From positions 227 through 31,478 of the forward strand of contig DIVZ01000008.1 of assembly GCA_002423395.1 (NCBI GenBank): a stretch of DNA of 31,252 nt. The letters are read 5' to 3'. Origin of the DNA: Eubacteriaceae bacterium UBA6119. Its GTDB lineage: Bacteria; Bacillota; Clostridia; Eubacteriales; UBA1433. Numbering within the stretch: the stretch's first letter is position 1; each line of letters begins with the position of its first letter. The position numbers and the translations under genes were made by a program. Below, in pieces: positions 23,200 to 31,220 of this stretch. The notes beneath the pieces are model-generated. The model made no database searches and had not been told where the DNA came from. It saw only the letters and a list, made by a program, of their open reading frames with translations.

Positions 23200-23280
23200 T
23201 TTGAGAGGACAATTTTCTAATTTGTAAATAGGTCAATCATAAAAAAGATAAAATGCACAATTGGGGCTGGGCAATGAAGA

Positions 23281-23312
23281 GCGGGCGAACACAGGTAAGC
23301 CCCTACGGTGCA
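23281..23312 (+). repeat. Second palindromic repeat type (GGGCG...CCCCTACGG)
   Basis: GCGGGCGAAC followed by AAGCCCCTACGGTGC. Read on the other strand (CGTAGGGGC...GCCC) it matches the short CGTAGGGGC...GCCC palindromic repeats common between genes in gut Clostridia. This match is from memory of such genomes. Confidence 0.5.
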
Positions 23313-23348
23313 TGATGGAGTTTAAGAGGGTCTGGATAGATTTGATTA

Positions 23349-23443
23349 CAAGAAACAATGGAATATCTATATATTTAACGCATTACGAACAAGAAAGAAA
23401 AATTATCCTTTAAATACATATATAAAATAATTTGCAATTATCA
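23349..23443 (+). repeat. Direct repeat of about 94 bases, copy 1
   Basis: It begins CAAGAAACAATGG and ends in a block containing AATTTGCAATTATC. It aligns with 23600-23692 with scattered differences; the shared cores are AACAAGAA, CCTTTAA, TACAT and AATTTGCA in the same order and spacing. Confidence 0.55.
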
Positions 23444-23473
23444 GATATATTTAGTATAGAGCAATGGAACAGA

Positions 23474-23526
23474 GGCGGAACGCCAAGGTTGTCGTTCCCT
23501 ACATTTTTAGGGAAGTGAAATCAGAT
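23474..23526 (+). repeat. Dispersed palindromic repeat, copy d (most complete)
   Basis: GGAACG (23477-23482) and CGTTCC (23493-23498) form the arms, followed by CTACATTTTTAGGGAAGTGAAATCAGAT. It shares 23 identical bases with 10001-10023. Confidence 0.65.
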
Positions 23527-23599
23527 TTATTTTAGAGTAAGCATATATTCAAAGCAATAAGAAAATATATTCAAAATACATAATATTGTATAACAACTG

Positions 23600-23692
23600 C
23601 AAGAAATAGCGGCATATCATTTAACCAGAGCATTGAAAACAAGAAGACGATTTCCTTTAATTACATTTATAAAAGAATTTGCAGTAATCGCA
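23600..23692 (+). repeat. Direct repeat of about 94 bases, copy 2
   Basis: It begins CAAGAAATAGCGG and contains AATTTGCAGTAATC; it is the partner of 23349-23443 at an offset of about 250 bases. Confidence 0.55.
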
Positions 23693-23710
23693 TAAGAGCA
23701 ATTAATCAGT

Positions 23711-23746
23711 AAAAAAATAAAGGCGCTGATAACAGCGCTTTATTTT
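23711..23746 (-). terminator. Terminator of rho-rpmE unit
   Basis: On the minus strand AAATAAAGCGCTG pairs with CAGCGCCTTTATTT (one bulged base) over a 4-base loop, followed by a T run. It begins right at the rpmE stop codon. Confidence 0.8.
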
Positions 23747-23948
23747 AGTCGATTTTATATCTCTTTTTAAATCTGTCTACTCTACCGCCCGTATCGATAA
23801 GCTTCTGCTTACCCGTAAAGAACGGATGACATTTAGAACAAATTTCCACTTTAATTCCGTCTTTATTTGTTGAACCTGTTTCAAACGTGTTTCCGCAGGC
23901 GCATTTAACTGTTACGGTCTGGTAAGAAGGATGTATGCCTTGTTTCAT
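23745..23948 (-). CDS. rpmE: 50S ribosomal protein L31, zinc-binding type
   Basis: A 67-residue ribosomal protein L31 of the large subunit. The zinc ligands of the C+ form are all present: C16, C18, C37 and C40 (KCACG and CSKCHPF). The family end DTGGRVDRFKKRY is intact. The start has a GGGGAG site 8 bases upstream. It lies 83 bases downstream of rho in the same direction, as in Bacillus. Zinc-dependent replacement by a C- paralogue would be expected elsewhere in the genome only if one exists. Confidence 0.97.
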   Translation of the reverse strand: MKQGIHPSYQTVTVKCACGNTFETGSTNKDGIKVEICSKCHPFFTGKQKLIDTGGRVDRFKKRYKID

Positions 23949-24031
23949 ATATATTCACTCCCCTCGGATACATTTACTTATTATATAGCTATATAATTAT
24001 ATCAGCAATTTTTTATTTAGCAAATATTTTT

Positions 24032-25627
24032 TTAATTATTTGCATATTTTTTAATAACTAAATTGATGAAATCCTTGTTGCTGTCGGTTGTGCCTATTAT
24101 ATTTATAATTTTTTCCGTAAGTTCAAGCTTGTTGGGAGCCGAAGCATACAGCTTTCTTAAAATATAAGCCGCTGACGTTTCTGCCTCGGAAAGCAATAAA
24201 TCCTCGCGCCTTGTGCCCGAACGGTAAATGTCTATCGCGGGGAAAATTCTCTTTTCCGCAAGATCGCGCTCCAAATGAATTTCCATATTGCCGGTGCCTT
24301 TGAATTCTTCAAATATAATGTCATCCATTCTGCTGCCCGTATCTACAAGCGCTGTCGCCAGAATAGTAAGGCTTCCGCCTCCCGATATGTTTCTTGCCGC
24401 GCCGAAAAACTTTTTAGGAAGATATAAAGCTTCAGGATCAAGACCTCCCGATAATGTTCTTCCCGAAGGGGGAATTACTAAGTTGTTGGCTCTTGCGAAA
24501 CGCGTCATGCTGTCCATTAAAACCACAACGTCTCTGCCTATTTCCACAAGCCTTTTAGAGCGTTCAAGCACCATTTCGGCGGCTTTTATATGGTTAGCCG
24601 ACGGCTGGTCGAATGTTGAGAAGACTACGTCAGCTTTAACGGAACGCACTATGTCGGTAACTTCTTCAGGGCGTTCGTCTACAAGCAGTACTATTAATTT
24701 AATGTCGGGATAGTTTTTGGATATGGCGTTGGCTATTTCTTTAAGCAGTATGGTTTTGCCTACCTTAGGCGCTGCCACAATCATTCCGCGTTGTCCTTTG
24801 CCTACGGGGCAGAAGATGTCCATAATTCTGGTGGATTGAATGTTTTTTGATGTTTCCAAAACAATTTTGTCATCGGGGAATTCGGGAATAAGACGTTCAA
24901 AATTTGCTCTGTTCTGCATTTCGGCAACGGGTTTGCCGTTTACAAGGTCTACATATAACAGCGCGTCAAAACGTTCGCTTTCGTTGGGTATGCGGATTTT
25001 GCCTGTTATTTCATCTCCGCGCCTTAGCCGGTATCTTTTTATCTGATGAGGTGATACGTATATATCGTCTTCTCCGGGCAGGTAATTGTTTTTTCGAAGG
25101 AAGCCGAAACCGTCAGCCATTATGTCTAGTATTCCGACGTGGACGCATTCGTATCTTTTCATATCTTTAGCGTTGGGGTTCTGCATTTTGCGTTCTTCTT
25201 CTTTTAGGATTTCGGATGTTGCCACTCCGTTTACGTTTTCCAAAAAGAGCATCGCATAATATTTTTCATCATCTTTCGGGGGACGGACTTTGCCCATTAT
25301 GGCATCGCCTGTATTTAGCTTGAAACGCTGTATTTGTGAAGCTGATACGTATACATAATCTTCGGGGGAAGTCATTTTTTCATTTTTTAAGAAACCGAAA
25401 CCTTCCGGAAGGATTTGCAGCGTGCCTTTTTCTTCGTAAGCTTCTCCTATACGGTCTTTTAATTTTGAATAGCGTTTTTCGGCATCTTCAATGGCGTGCG
25501 TAAGTTCGGCTTTTTTTAATTTTGATATGTTTTTGATGCCTAGTTCTTTTGCTTTTTCGCGCAAAGAGTCAAGAGTATCGGATTTATCAGCCGACGAGGT
25601 GTCATTTGTTGAATTGTCATTTTTCAT
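24032..25627 (-). CDS. rho: Transcription termination factor Rho with duplicated RNA-binding domain
   Basis: A 531-residue Rho, an RNA-dependent ATPase that ends transcription. The order is: acidic linker (1-18), Rho_N helix-extended domain (about 18-58), RNA-binding cold-shock-like domain 1 (about 66-135, GTLQILPEGFGFL...YVYVSASQIQRF), a second closely similar domain (about 160-235, GILDIMADGFGFL...DIYVSPHQIKRY), then the ATPase core. The core has Walker A APKVGKT (286-292), DERPEEV, Walker B VVVLMDSMTRFARA, the Q loop (GRTLSGGLDP) and the R loop (GTGNMEI). Typical Rho has one cold-shock domain and about 420 residues. The start has GGAGGA 9 bases upstream. It is cotranscribed with rpmE. The tandem domain is the notable feature. 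Confidence 0.96.
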   Translation of the reverse strand: MKNDNSTNDTSSADKSDTLDSLREKAKELGIKNISKLKKAELTHAIEDAEKRYSKLKDRIGEAYEEKGTLQILPEGFGFLKNEKMTSPEDYVYVSASQIQRFKLNTGDAIMGKVRPPKDDEKYYAMLFLENVNGVATSEILKEEERKMQNPNAKDMKRYECVHVGILDIMADGFGFLRKNNYLPGEDDIYVSPHQIKRYRLRRGDEITGKIRIPNESERFDALLYVDLVNGKPVAEMQNRANFERLIPEFPDDKIVLETSKNIQSTRIMDIFCPVGKGQRGMIVAAPKVGKTILLKEIANAISKNYPDIKLIVLLVDERPEEVTDIVRSVKADVVFSTFDQPSANHIKAAEMVLERSKRLVEIGRDVVVLMDSMTRFARANNLVIPPSGRTLSGGLDPEALYLPKKFFGAARNISGGGSLTILATALVDTGSRMDDIIFEEFKGTGNMEIHLERDLAEKRIFPAIDIYRSGTRREDLLLSEAETSAAYILRKLYASAPNKLELTEKIINIIGTTDSNKDFINLVIKKYANN

Positions 25628-25990
25628 TAAGAATAATCCTCCGGGTAAAAAATATTTGCATTTATTGATAAAAAAGAATAAATACTGTACATAGAAACAA
25701 AATTAAATTAATAAAGATTTATATTTTTGCTTATAATTTGAAAAAACGCTGATTATATTGAAAGCTATAAATTCTATCATGGGCTTTGGAATGATATGTA
25801 GAATTTAAAATTAATTTATAATAGTATATACTAAAGATTATATGCAGTCAATCAATTATTATAATAAAATATTTATGCCATAAAGAAAAACAGTAAAATA
25901 AACATTGTATTGACATTGATTTGCATTTTGCAATATAATGAAGTTTAGATTTTTTATATTTGTGTTTAAAGACACATTTTGGAGTTATAT
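25628..25990. other. Divergent rho/serS intergenic region
   Basis: 363 bases of AT-rich DNA without genes. It carries the rho leader on the minus strand and the serS promoter and leader on the plus strand (listed separately). I looked for T-box features upstream of serS (AGGGTGGNACCGCG) and found none. No clear rho promoter could be fixed; TATAAT on the minus strand near 25754 is one candidate. Confidence 0.5.
25910..25939 (+). promoter_or_regulatory. Consensus sigma-A promoter of serS operon
   Basis: TTGACA (25910-25915), an 18-base spacer and TATAAT (25934-25939). The spacer contains the palindrome TTGCA-TTT-TGCAA (25921-25933), which may be an operator. The transcript would begin near 25946, giving a leader of about 45 bases with a small TGTGT/ACACA hairpin before the GGAG site. 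Confidence 0.75.
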
Positions 25991-27271
25991 ATGCTTGATA
26001 TAAAACAAATAAGAAAAGAACCTGATAAGGTTAAAGAATTGTTAAGCCGAAGAGGCGCTGATTTTAAACTGGATAAACTGCTTGACATAGATAAGATACG
26101 AAGAGAGATGTTAATAAAGTCCGAGGCAATAAAGGCAGAGCAGAATAAAGTATCAAAATTAATACCGACTCTTAAAAAAGACGGTAAAGATACGAAAGAG
26201 CTGTTTGAAGAAATGAAGCAGCTTTCGGATACCGCTAAAGAGCTTGATTTTAAAATTAGGGAAATTGACGATGAAATATCAGCTTTTTTATTGGACATAC
26301 CTAACATGCCCAATGAAAATATTGCTATAGGCAAAGATGATAAAGACAATATTGAAGTAAGAAAACATTTAGAGCCGACAAAATTTTCATATGAGCCTAA
26401 AGCTCATTGGGATATTGGAGTGGAGCTGGGCATATTGGATTTTGAAAGGGCGGTAAAGATAACGGGCAGCAGGTTCTCCATGTTTAAGGGCATGGGGGCA
26501 AGACTTGAGCGGGCGATAATTAATTTTATGTTATATACTAACTCTTCGGAAGGCGGCTACACCGAGATAAGCCCTCCGTTTATGGTAAACAGAAAATCCA
26601 TGACCGGAACAGGGCAGCTGCCGAAATTTGAGCTGGACGCTTTTGGGGTGCGCGATACGGATTATTTTTTAATCCCCACTGCAGAAGTGCCTGTTACAAA
26701 TATGCACGCGGATGAAATAATTCCTGGAGATACGCTTCCGCTTTACTATACCGCGTACACGCCGTGCTTTCGCGCGGAAGCGGGAAGCGCGGGAAGAGAC
26801 ACAAGAGGGCTTATACGCAATCATCAATTTGATAAAGTTGAACTGGTTAAATTCGTAAAACCCCAGGATTCTTACGAAGAACTCGAAAAACTTACAAACA
26901 ATGCGGAAAATATACTTAAAAAATTAAAACTACCGTACAGAGTGGTTGAGCTTTGCACGGGCGATATAGGTTTTTCGTCCGCTAAGACTTATGATTTGGA
27001 AGTTTGGATGCCAAGCTACGGAAGGTATGTAGAGATAAGCTCCTGCTCAAACTTTGAGTCATATCAGGCCAGAAGGGCAAACATAAGATATAGAGACGAA
27101 GAAGGCAAAGTGCAGTATGTTCATACTCTTAACGGGTCAAGTCTTGCGGTGGGCAGAACGTTTGCGGCTATACTTGAAAATTATCAGCAGGAAGACGGAA
27201 GCGTAAAAATTCCTGACGTTCTTGTGCAGTATTTAAACGGGTTAACAATTATTACAAAGGAAGGTTTGTAA
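25991..27271 (+). CDS. serS: Seryl-tRNA synthetase
   Basis: A 426-residue class II aminoacyl-tRNA synthetase that charges tRNA-Ser. The N-terminal coiled-coil tRNA-binding arm covers about residues 28-98. The catalytic domain holds motif 2 (FRAEAGSAGRDTRGLIRNHQF) and motif 3 (NGSSLAVGRTFAAILE), with TAEVPVTN and ELCTGDIGF. I chose ATG 25991 (MLDIKQIRKEP, the usual start) with GGAG 6 bases upstream; the reading frame is open a few codons earlier without a site. No T-box leader is present. It is the first gene of an operon with the DUF4352 lipoprotein and murA. Confidence 0.97.
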   Translation: MLDIKQIRKEPDKVKELLSRRGADFKLDKLLDIDKIRREMLIKSEAIKAEQNKVSKLIPTLKKDGKDTKELFEEMKQLSDTAKELDFKIREIDDEISAFLLDIPNMPNENIAIGKDDKDNIEVRKHLEPTKFSYEPKAHWDIGVELGILDFERAVKITGSRFSMFKGMGARLERAIINFMLYTNSSEGGYTEISPPFMVNRKSMTGTGQLPKFELDAFGVRDTDYFLIPTAEVPVTNMHADEIIPGDTLPLYYTAYTPCFRAEAGSAGRDTRGLIRNHQFDKVELVKFVKPQDSYEELEKLTNNAENILKKLKLPYRVVELCTGDIGFSSAKTYDLEVWMPSYGRYVEISSCSNFESYQARRANIRYRDEEGKVQYVHTLNGSSLAVGRTFAAILENYQQEDGSVKIPDVLVQYLNGLTIITKEGL

Positions 27272-27273
27272 AA

Positions 27274-27813
27274 ATGAATAAAAACAAATATAAAGTAATT
27301 GCGGCAGTAAGTATTATATTAATTTCAATGTCGTTATTTTCCTGCAGCATGGGAAAACAATATAAAAACATAGGTGACGCTATACAACTTAAAAACACTG
27401 AAATAACAATAGAAAAAATTGAGCAGTATGATACTATGGAATATGTTTCGCCGACAGACGGGTACGTTTTTATAGCTGTAAAATTTAACTATAAAAACAT
27501 AACGAGCTCGGCTCTTGAATATAAATCTCTGCCGATAATTGCTTTTATGGCAAGCGATAAAACTTCTTATTCAGTAAATTATGACGCTTCAAATGTTTAC
27601 GCGCTTTTAAACGGAGTGGATTATTCCATAATGACAACATCACTGGATGCAGGCGCAGTAAGAGCTGACGCCGAAGTCTACGAAGTGCCAAAAAATGATT
27701 TGACAGGCAAAGAGTTTTTAATAAAAATTGACAATACTAATACATATATAAAAGTTGATGTATCGCAAATAAATACTAATACAAACCAAAACAATACAAC
27801 AACTAAGCAATAA
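27274..27813 (+). CDS. DUF4352-type lipoprotein
   Basis: A 179-residue exported protein. It has a signal peptide with lipobox LFSC (C24), then a beta-rich domain of the DUF4352 type (about 38-165): a strand with ITIEKIEQYD, then YVFIAVKFNYKNITSS and EFLIKIDNTNTYIKVDV. It ends in a polar Asn/Thr-rich tail. DUF4352 domains are immunoglobulin-like and widespread in Gram-positive lipoproteins with unknown roles. It starts 3 bases after the serS stop codon with AAGGAAGG upstream, so it is cotranscribed with serS. Nothing shows a functional link to serS or murA. Confidence 0.85.
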   Translation: MNKNKYKVIAAVSIILISMSLFSCSMGKQYKNIGDAIQLKNTEITIEKIEQYDTMEYVSPTDGYVFIAVKFNYKNITSSALEYKSLPIIAFMASDKTSYSVNYDASNVYALLNGVDYSIMTTSLDAGAVRADAEVYEVPKNDLTGKEFLIKIDNTNTYIKVDVSQINTNTNQNNTTTKQ

Positions 27814-27846
27814 ATATCAGCCGAAGCAATTAAAGGATAATAACTA

Positions 27847-29115
27847 ATGGAAAAAATAATAATAAAAGGCAGAAAAGCATTAAAAGGTGAAATAGTCATA
27901 GCGGGCGCTAAAAACGCAGCTTTAGGAATACTGCCCGCGTGCATACTCTCGGATGAAATATGCAGAATTGAAAACTTGCCGGAAATAATTGATATAAAAA
28001 ATTATATCAGCATACTTAGGTGTTTGGGCGCGGAAGTGACATATACATCCGACAGATGCGTAGAAATTGACGCGCAGAAAATAGGCTGCGACGATACATC
28101 GGCTGCAAATGATGAAATACGCAATATGAGAGCCTCTTACTATCTTATAGGAGCTCTTTTAGGCAAATGCAAGTATGTAAATATTCCGCTGCCCGGAGGA
28201 TGCGATATTGGCACAAGACCAATTGATCAGCACATAAAAGGATTCAGAGCTCTGGGGGCGGAAGTGATCATTGAAAACGGCAAAGTAAAAGCTAAAGCCA
28301 AAGAGCTTAAGGGCGCGACTATATTTTTGGATGTTGTAAGCGTCGGAGCGACTATTAACATAATGCTTGCGGCTGTTAAAGCTAAGGGAATAACCACTAT
28401 TGAAAACGCCGCTAAAGAGCCTCATGTAGTTGACATAGCAAATTTTTTAAATTTGATGGGAGCGCAGATAAAAGGAGCGGGCACGGAAGTAATAAGAATT
28501 ACAGGCGTGGAAACTTTGAGAAAGTGCGACTATATGGTAATACCCGACCAGATTGTGACGGGGACATATATGCTGGCAGCTGCAGTAACGTGCGGAGACG
28601 TGCTGGTAAAGAATATAATTCCGAAGCATATGGAATCACTTTCCGCGAAACTTATTGAGATGGGCGTTTCTATAACCGAATATGATGACGCTATTAGAGT
28701 TGTGGGTACAAAAAACCCGAAACCCGCGAATATTAAAACAGCGCCTTATCCGGGATTTCCGACAGATTTGCAGCAGCCAATGGCAGTGCTTATGTGCCTT
28801 GCAAAGGGAGTAAGCACTATTAACGAAAATGTTTTTGAAAGCAGATTTAAATATCTTGACGAGATAAGAAAAATGGGCGTGGAGATAAGCGTTAACGGCA
28901 GGACATCTTTAATTATTGGAAACGGCAAATTATCGGGCTGTCCTCTTAAAGCGACAGATTTGAGAGCAGGAGCGGCTATGGTGCTTGCGGGGCTTGCTGC
29001 TGACGGGGTTACGGAAATAACGGAGCTTCATCACATTGACAGAGGATATGAGGACATGGAAGGCAATTTGCGGGCTTTGGGCGCTGATATAAAAAGAACC
29101 ACAGCAGAGGAATAG
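27847..29115 (+). CDS. murA: UDP-N-acetylglucosamine 1-carboxyvinyltransferase
   Basis: A 422-residue enzyme that transfers enolpyruvate from PEP to UDP-GlcNAc, the first committed step of peptidoglycan synthesis. The N-terminal GAKNAAL motif with K22-N23 and the active-site cysteine C119 in PGGCDIGTRP are both present; the cysteine form is the fosfomycin-sensitive type. The two inverted alpha/beta domains are complete. AAAGGA lies 10 bases before the ATG, 33 bases after the lipoprotein gene. Many Firmicutes have a second copy (murAB); which one this is cannot be told here. Confidence 0.96.
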   Translation: MEKIIIKGRKALKGEIVIAGAKNAALGILPACILSDEICRIENLPEIIDIKNYISILRCLGAEVTYTSDRCVEIDAQKIGCDDTSAANDEIRNMRASYYLIGALLGKCKYVNIPLPGGCDIGTRPIDQHIKGFRALGAEVIIENGKVKAKAKELKGATIFLDVVSVGATINIMLAAVKAKGITTIENAAKEPHVVDIANFLNLMGAQIKGAGTEVIRITGVETLRKCDYMVIPDQIVTGTYMLAAAVTCGDVLVKNIIPKHMESLSAKLIEMGVSITEYDDAIRVVGTKNPKPANIKTAPYPGFPTDLQQPMAVLMCLAKGVSTINENVFESRFKYLDEIRKMGVEISVNGRTSLIIGNGKLSGCPLKATDLRAGAAMVLAGLAADGVTEITELHHIDRGYEDMEGNLRALGADIKRTTAEE

Positions 29116-29121
29116 TCTGTT

Positions 29122-29904
29122 ATGAAATTTATCAGTCTTTCCAGCGGAAGTTCGGGCAATTGCTATTACATCCAGAGCGGCGGCGCGAAGATACTTATTG
29201 ACGCCGGAGTAAGCACAAGATATATAAAAAACGCTTTAAAACAATTTGACATCAGCATTGAGGAAATTGATGCTGTTTTTATTACTCATGAGCACACCGA
29301 CCATACATACGGAGTGGAAGTGCTGAGCAGAAACTACAATATCCCGGTTTTTTCAAACCAATTAACAACAGACAATATCATATCCAGAAATCATATTAAA
29401 CGAAAAGATTTATTTAACAGTTTTGATAATGAAATAAACATAAAAGATTTAAATATACATACTTTCGCAGTTAACCATGACGCCGTTAATCCGGTTGGAT
29501 ATGTTATTAATGATAGAGACACAAAGTTTTCAGTAATAACAGATACGGGCTGCATAACAAAAGATATATACCAGGAAGTAAAAGGCAGCAAAGCGATTGT
29601 GCTTGAGAGCAATCACGACATTGAAATGCTTCAAAACGGACCGTATCATTACGCTTTAAAGCAAAGAATACTGTCAAATGTAGGGCATTTATCTAATGAC
29701 GCTGCAGGAAAAACAGCAGTTAAATTAATAAATGACGGAACAGTAGAAATTATACTCGGGCATATAAGTTCGACTAATAATACGTACGATATGGTATTTC
29801 AAAGCATTTGTTATTACTTATCGGCGAACAATATGAACATTGGGCAAGACGTAATTATTGATATCGCGAAAAAATGTGAAACGTCTACAATGCATATTTT
29901 CTAA
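29122..29904 (+). CDS. walJ: WalJ/YycJ-type metallo-beta-lactamase-fold nuclease
   Basis: A 260-residue hydrolase. The metallo-beta-lactamase signature THEHTDH (55-61) and the family start FISLSSGSSGNCYYIQSG are present, plus later ligands in VNHDAVNPVGY, TDTGC, ESNHD and LGHISSTNN. Family members are dsDNA 5'-3' exonucleases or related hydrolases, encoded near the walRK genes in Bacillus. Here it follows murA by 6 bases, so it is probably part of the serS-murA operon. No walRK pair is nearby. Confidence 0.92.
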   Translation: MKFISLSSGSSGNCYYIQSGGAKILIDAGVSTRYIKNALKQFDISIEEIDAVFITHEHTDHTYGVEVLSRNYNIPVFSNQLTTDNIISRNHIKRKDLFNSFDNEINIKDLNIHTFAVNHDAVNPVGYVINDRDTKFSVITDTGCITKDIYQEVKGSKAIVLESNHDIEMLQNGPYHYALKQRILSNVGHLSNDAAGKTAVKLINDGTVEIILGHISSTNNTYDMVFQSICYYLSANNMNIGQDVIIDIAKKCETSTMHIF

Positions 29905-29971
29905 ATATTATTTGCAATTGGGCAGATATACATTTATTATATATTCTAAATAATATTGGAAGGTGAAAAAA

Positions 29972-31162
29972 ATGAGAGTGTCAAACAGAAGCCAGAGCAT
30001 GATTCAGCCGGCTATAGTAAAATACAACGGTTTGATAAAAGAAATTGAAAAAACCGGCAAAAAAATTTATTTTTTAAATTTAGGTCAGCCAGATATTCCC
30101 ACACCGGCGGCGTTTATGAAAGCTGTCAACAATATTGATGATGAAGTACTTATGTATGTTGATTCAAAGGGAATACTGCCTTTAAGAGAAGGCATTGTTA
30201 AATATTTTAAAAACTACGCGATTGATTTTGGTGTTGACGATATTTTACTTACGGTAGGCGGAAGCGAAGCGATATGGTACGCTTTTATGGCGTTATGCGA
30301 TCCGCAAGATGAAATTATATGCACAGACCCGGTATATGCCATTTACAAAGAGGTGGCGAAAGCGACAAATGTGACACTTGTGCCTATGGAAACATACGCG
30401 GAGAACGGATTTGAACTTCCCGATATTAATAAAATTGAAAAATTAATAACAAATAAAACGAAAGCGTTTATATTAAATACGCCCGGTAATCCTACAGGCA
30501 GAGTTTATACAAAACGCGAAATGGACGATATTGCAAACCTTGCAAAAAAACATAATCTGTTTATAATAAGCGATGAGGTTTACAGGGACTTTATATACGA
30601 CGGGGAAGAGTTTTTGAGCTTCGCCGCAAGGAAAGACGTTGAAGACAGAGTAATATTAATTGAAAGCACATCAAAAAGATTCAGCGCATGCGGAGCGAGA
30701 GTAGGGTTTTTAGCTACGAAAAATAAAGAAGCTTATGAAGGTCTGTTGAAAATGGCGCAGACGCGACTGAGCGTTTCGTATATTGACCAAGTAGGCGCAG
30801 TAGAACTTTTTAAACTTGACAAAAATTATTTGCACAATCAGCTTGCGGAATACGAAGTAAGACGAGACACTATTTGCGACGAACTTTTAAAAATTGACGG
30901 AGTAGTATTGCAAAAGCCTAAAGGAGCTTTTCATATACTTGTAAAACTGCCGATAGATGACGCTGAAGATTTTATACAGTTTTTGCTAAATGAATTTAAT
31001 TATGAAGGCGAGACGGTGCTTATTACGCCGGGAGCTGATTTTTATTTCAATGAATCGTTAAGTAAAAATATGGTAAGAATATCATATGTGTTAAAAGCGG
31101 AAGATTTAAAACGCGCCGCATTGCTTCTAAGAATTGCATTAGACGAATATATGAAAAAATGA
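29972..31162 (+). CDS. Class I/II PLP-dependent aminotransferase
   Basis: A 396-residue fold-type I aminotransferase of the aspartate aminotransferase group. Visible are NLGQPDIPTP, TVGGSEAIWYAF, NTPGNPTGR (169-177), SDEVYRDF with D201, and the PLP lysine K235 in STSKRFSACGARVG. The C-terminal arginine region reads NMVRISYVL. The substrate cannot be read with certainty; aspartate or aromatic/branched amino acids are possible. I chose ATG 29972 with GGAAGG 9 bases upstream; the GTG at 29963 overlaps that site. The tRNA-fMet promoter begins at the base after the stop codon. Confidence 0.92.
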   Translation: MRVSNRSQSMIQPAIVKYNGLIKEIEKTGKKIYFLNLGQPDIPTPAAFMKAVNNIDDEVLMYVDSKGILPLREGIVKYFKNYAIDFGVDDILLTVGGSEAIWYAFMALCDPQDEIICTDPVYAIYKEVAKATNVTLVPMETYAENGFELPDINKIEKLITNKTKAFILNTPGNPTGRVYTKREMDDIANLAKKHNLFIISDEVYRDFIYDGEEFLSFAARKDVEDRVILIESTSKRFSACGARVGFLATKNKEAYEGLLKMAQTRLSVSYIDQVGAVELFKLDKNYLHNQLAEYEVRRDTICDELLKIDGVVLQKPKGAFHILVKLPIDDAEDFIQFLLNEFNYEGETVLITPGADFYFNESLSKNMVRISYVLKAEDLKRAALLLRIALDEYMKK

Positions 31163-31191
31163 TTGACATAATAGATTAAAATGAATATAAT
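31163..31191 (+). promoter_or_regulatory. Consensus promoter for initiator tRNA
   Basis: TTGACA (31163-31168), a 17-base spacer and TATAAT (31186-31191) match the sigma-A consensus exactly. The -35 box starts at the base after the aminotransferase stop codon. Transcription would begin about 31197-31199, just at the leader hairpin. Confidence 0.9.
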
Positions 31192-31196
31192 AGACA

Positions 31197-31216
31197 GTAC
31201 CGAATTTTTTCGGTAC
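31197..31216 (+). promoter_or_regulatory. Leader hairpin before tRNA-fMet
   Basis: GTACCGAA and TTCGGTAC form a perfect 8-bp stem over TTTT at the very 5' end of the predicted transcript, 4 bases before the tRNA. It may protect the 5' end or position RNase P cleavage; the role is inferred. Confidence 0.55.
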
Positions 31217-31220
31217 ACAT

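Larger units (their letters stand above)
23124..23744. other. 620-base gene-free stretch built of degenerate repeats
   Basis: No coding region is supported. Two diverged copies of a larger unit are visible: a TCGTTCC...TACATTTTT...GGGA palindrome-like block (23161-23199 and 23491-23526) followed by a block of about 94 bases (23349-23443 and 23600-23692). The first unit is longer because a second type of palindrome (23281-23312) sits inside it. The right end overlaps the rpmE terminator. Confidence 0.6.

Noticed and set aside
23161..23692. CRISPR array
   Set aside because: The repeats are few, diverged and unevenly spaced, with no uniform spacers or cas genes.
24288..24713. Plus-strand reading frame of 141 codons opposite rho
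   Set aside because: It is a shadow of the rho coding strand, without ribosome binding site or family similarity.
25628..25990. T-box leader upstream of serS
   Set aside because: No AGGGTGGNACCGCG-type box or terminator/antiterminator pair is seen, and the promoter leaves only about 45 bases of leader.
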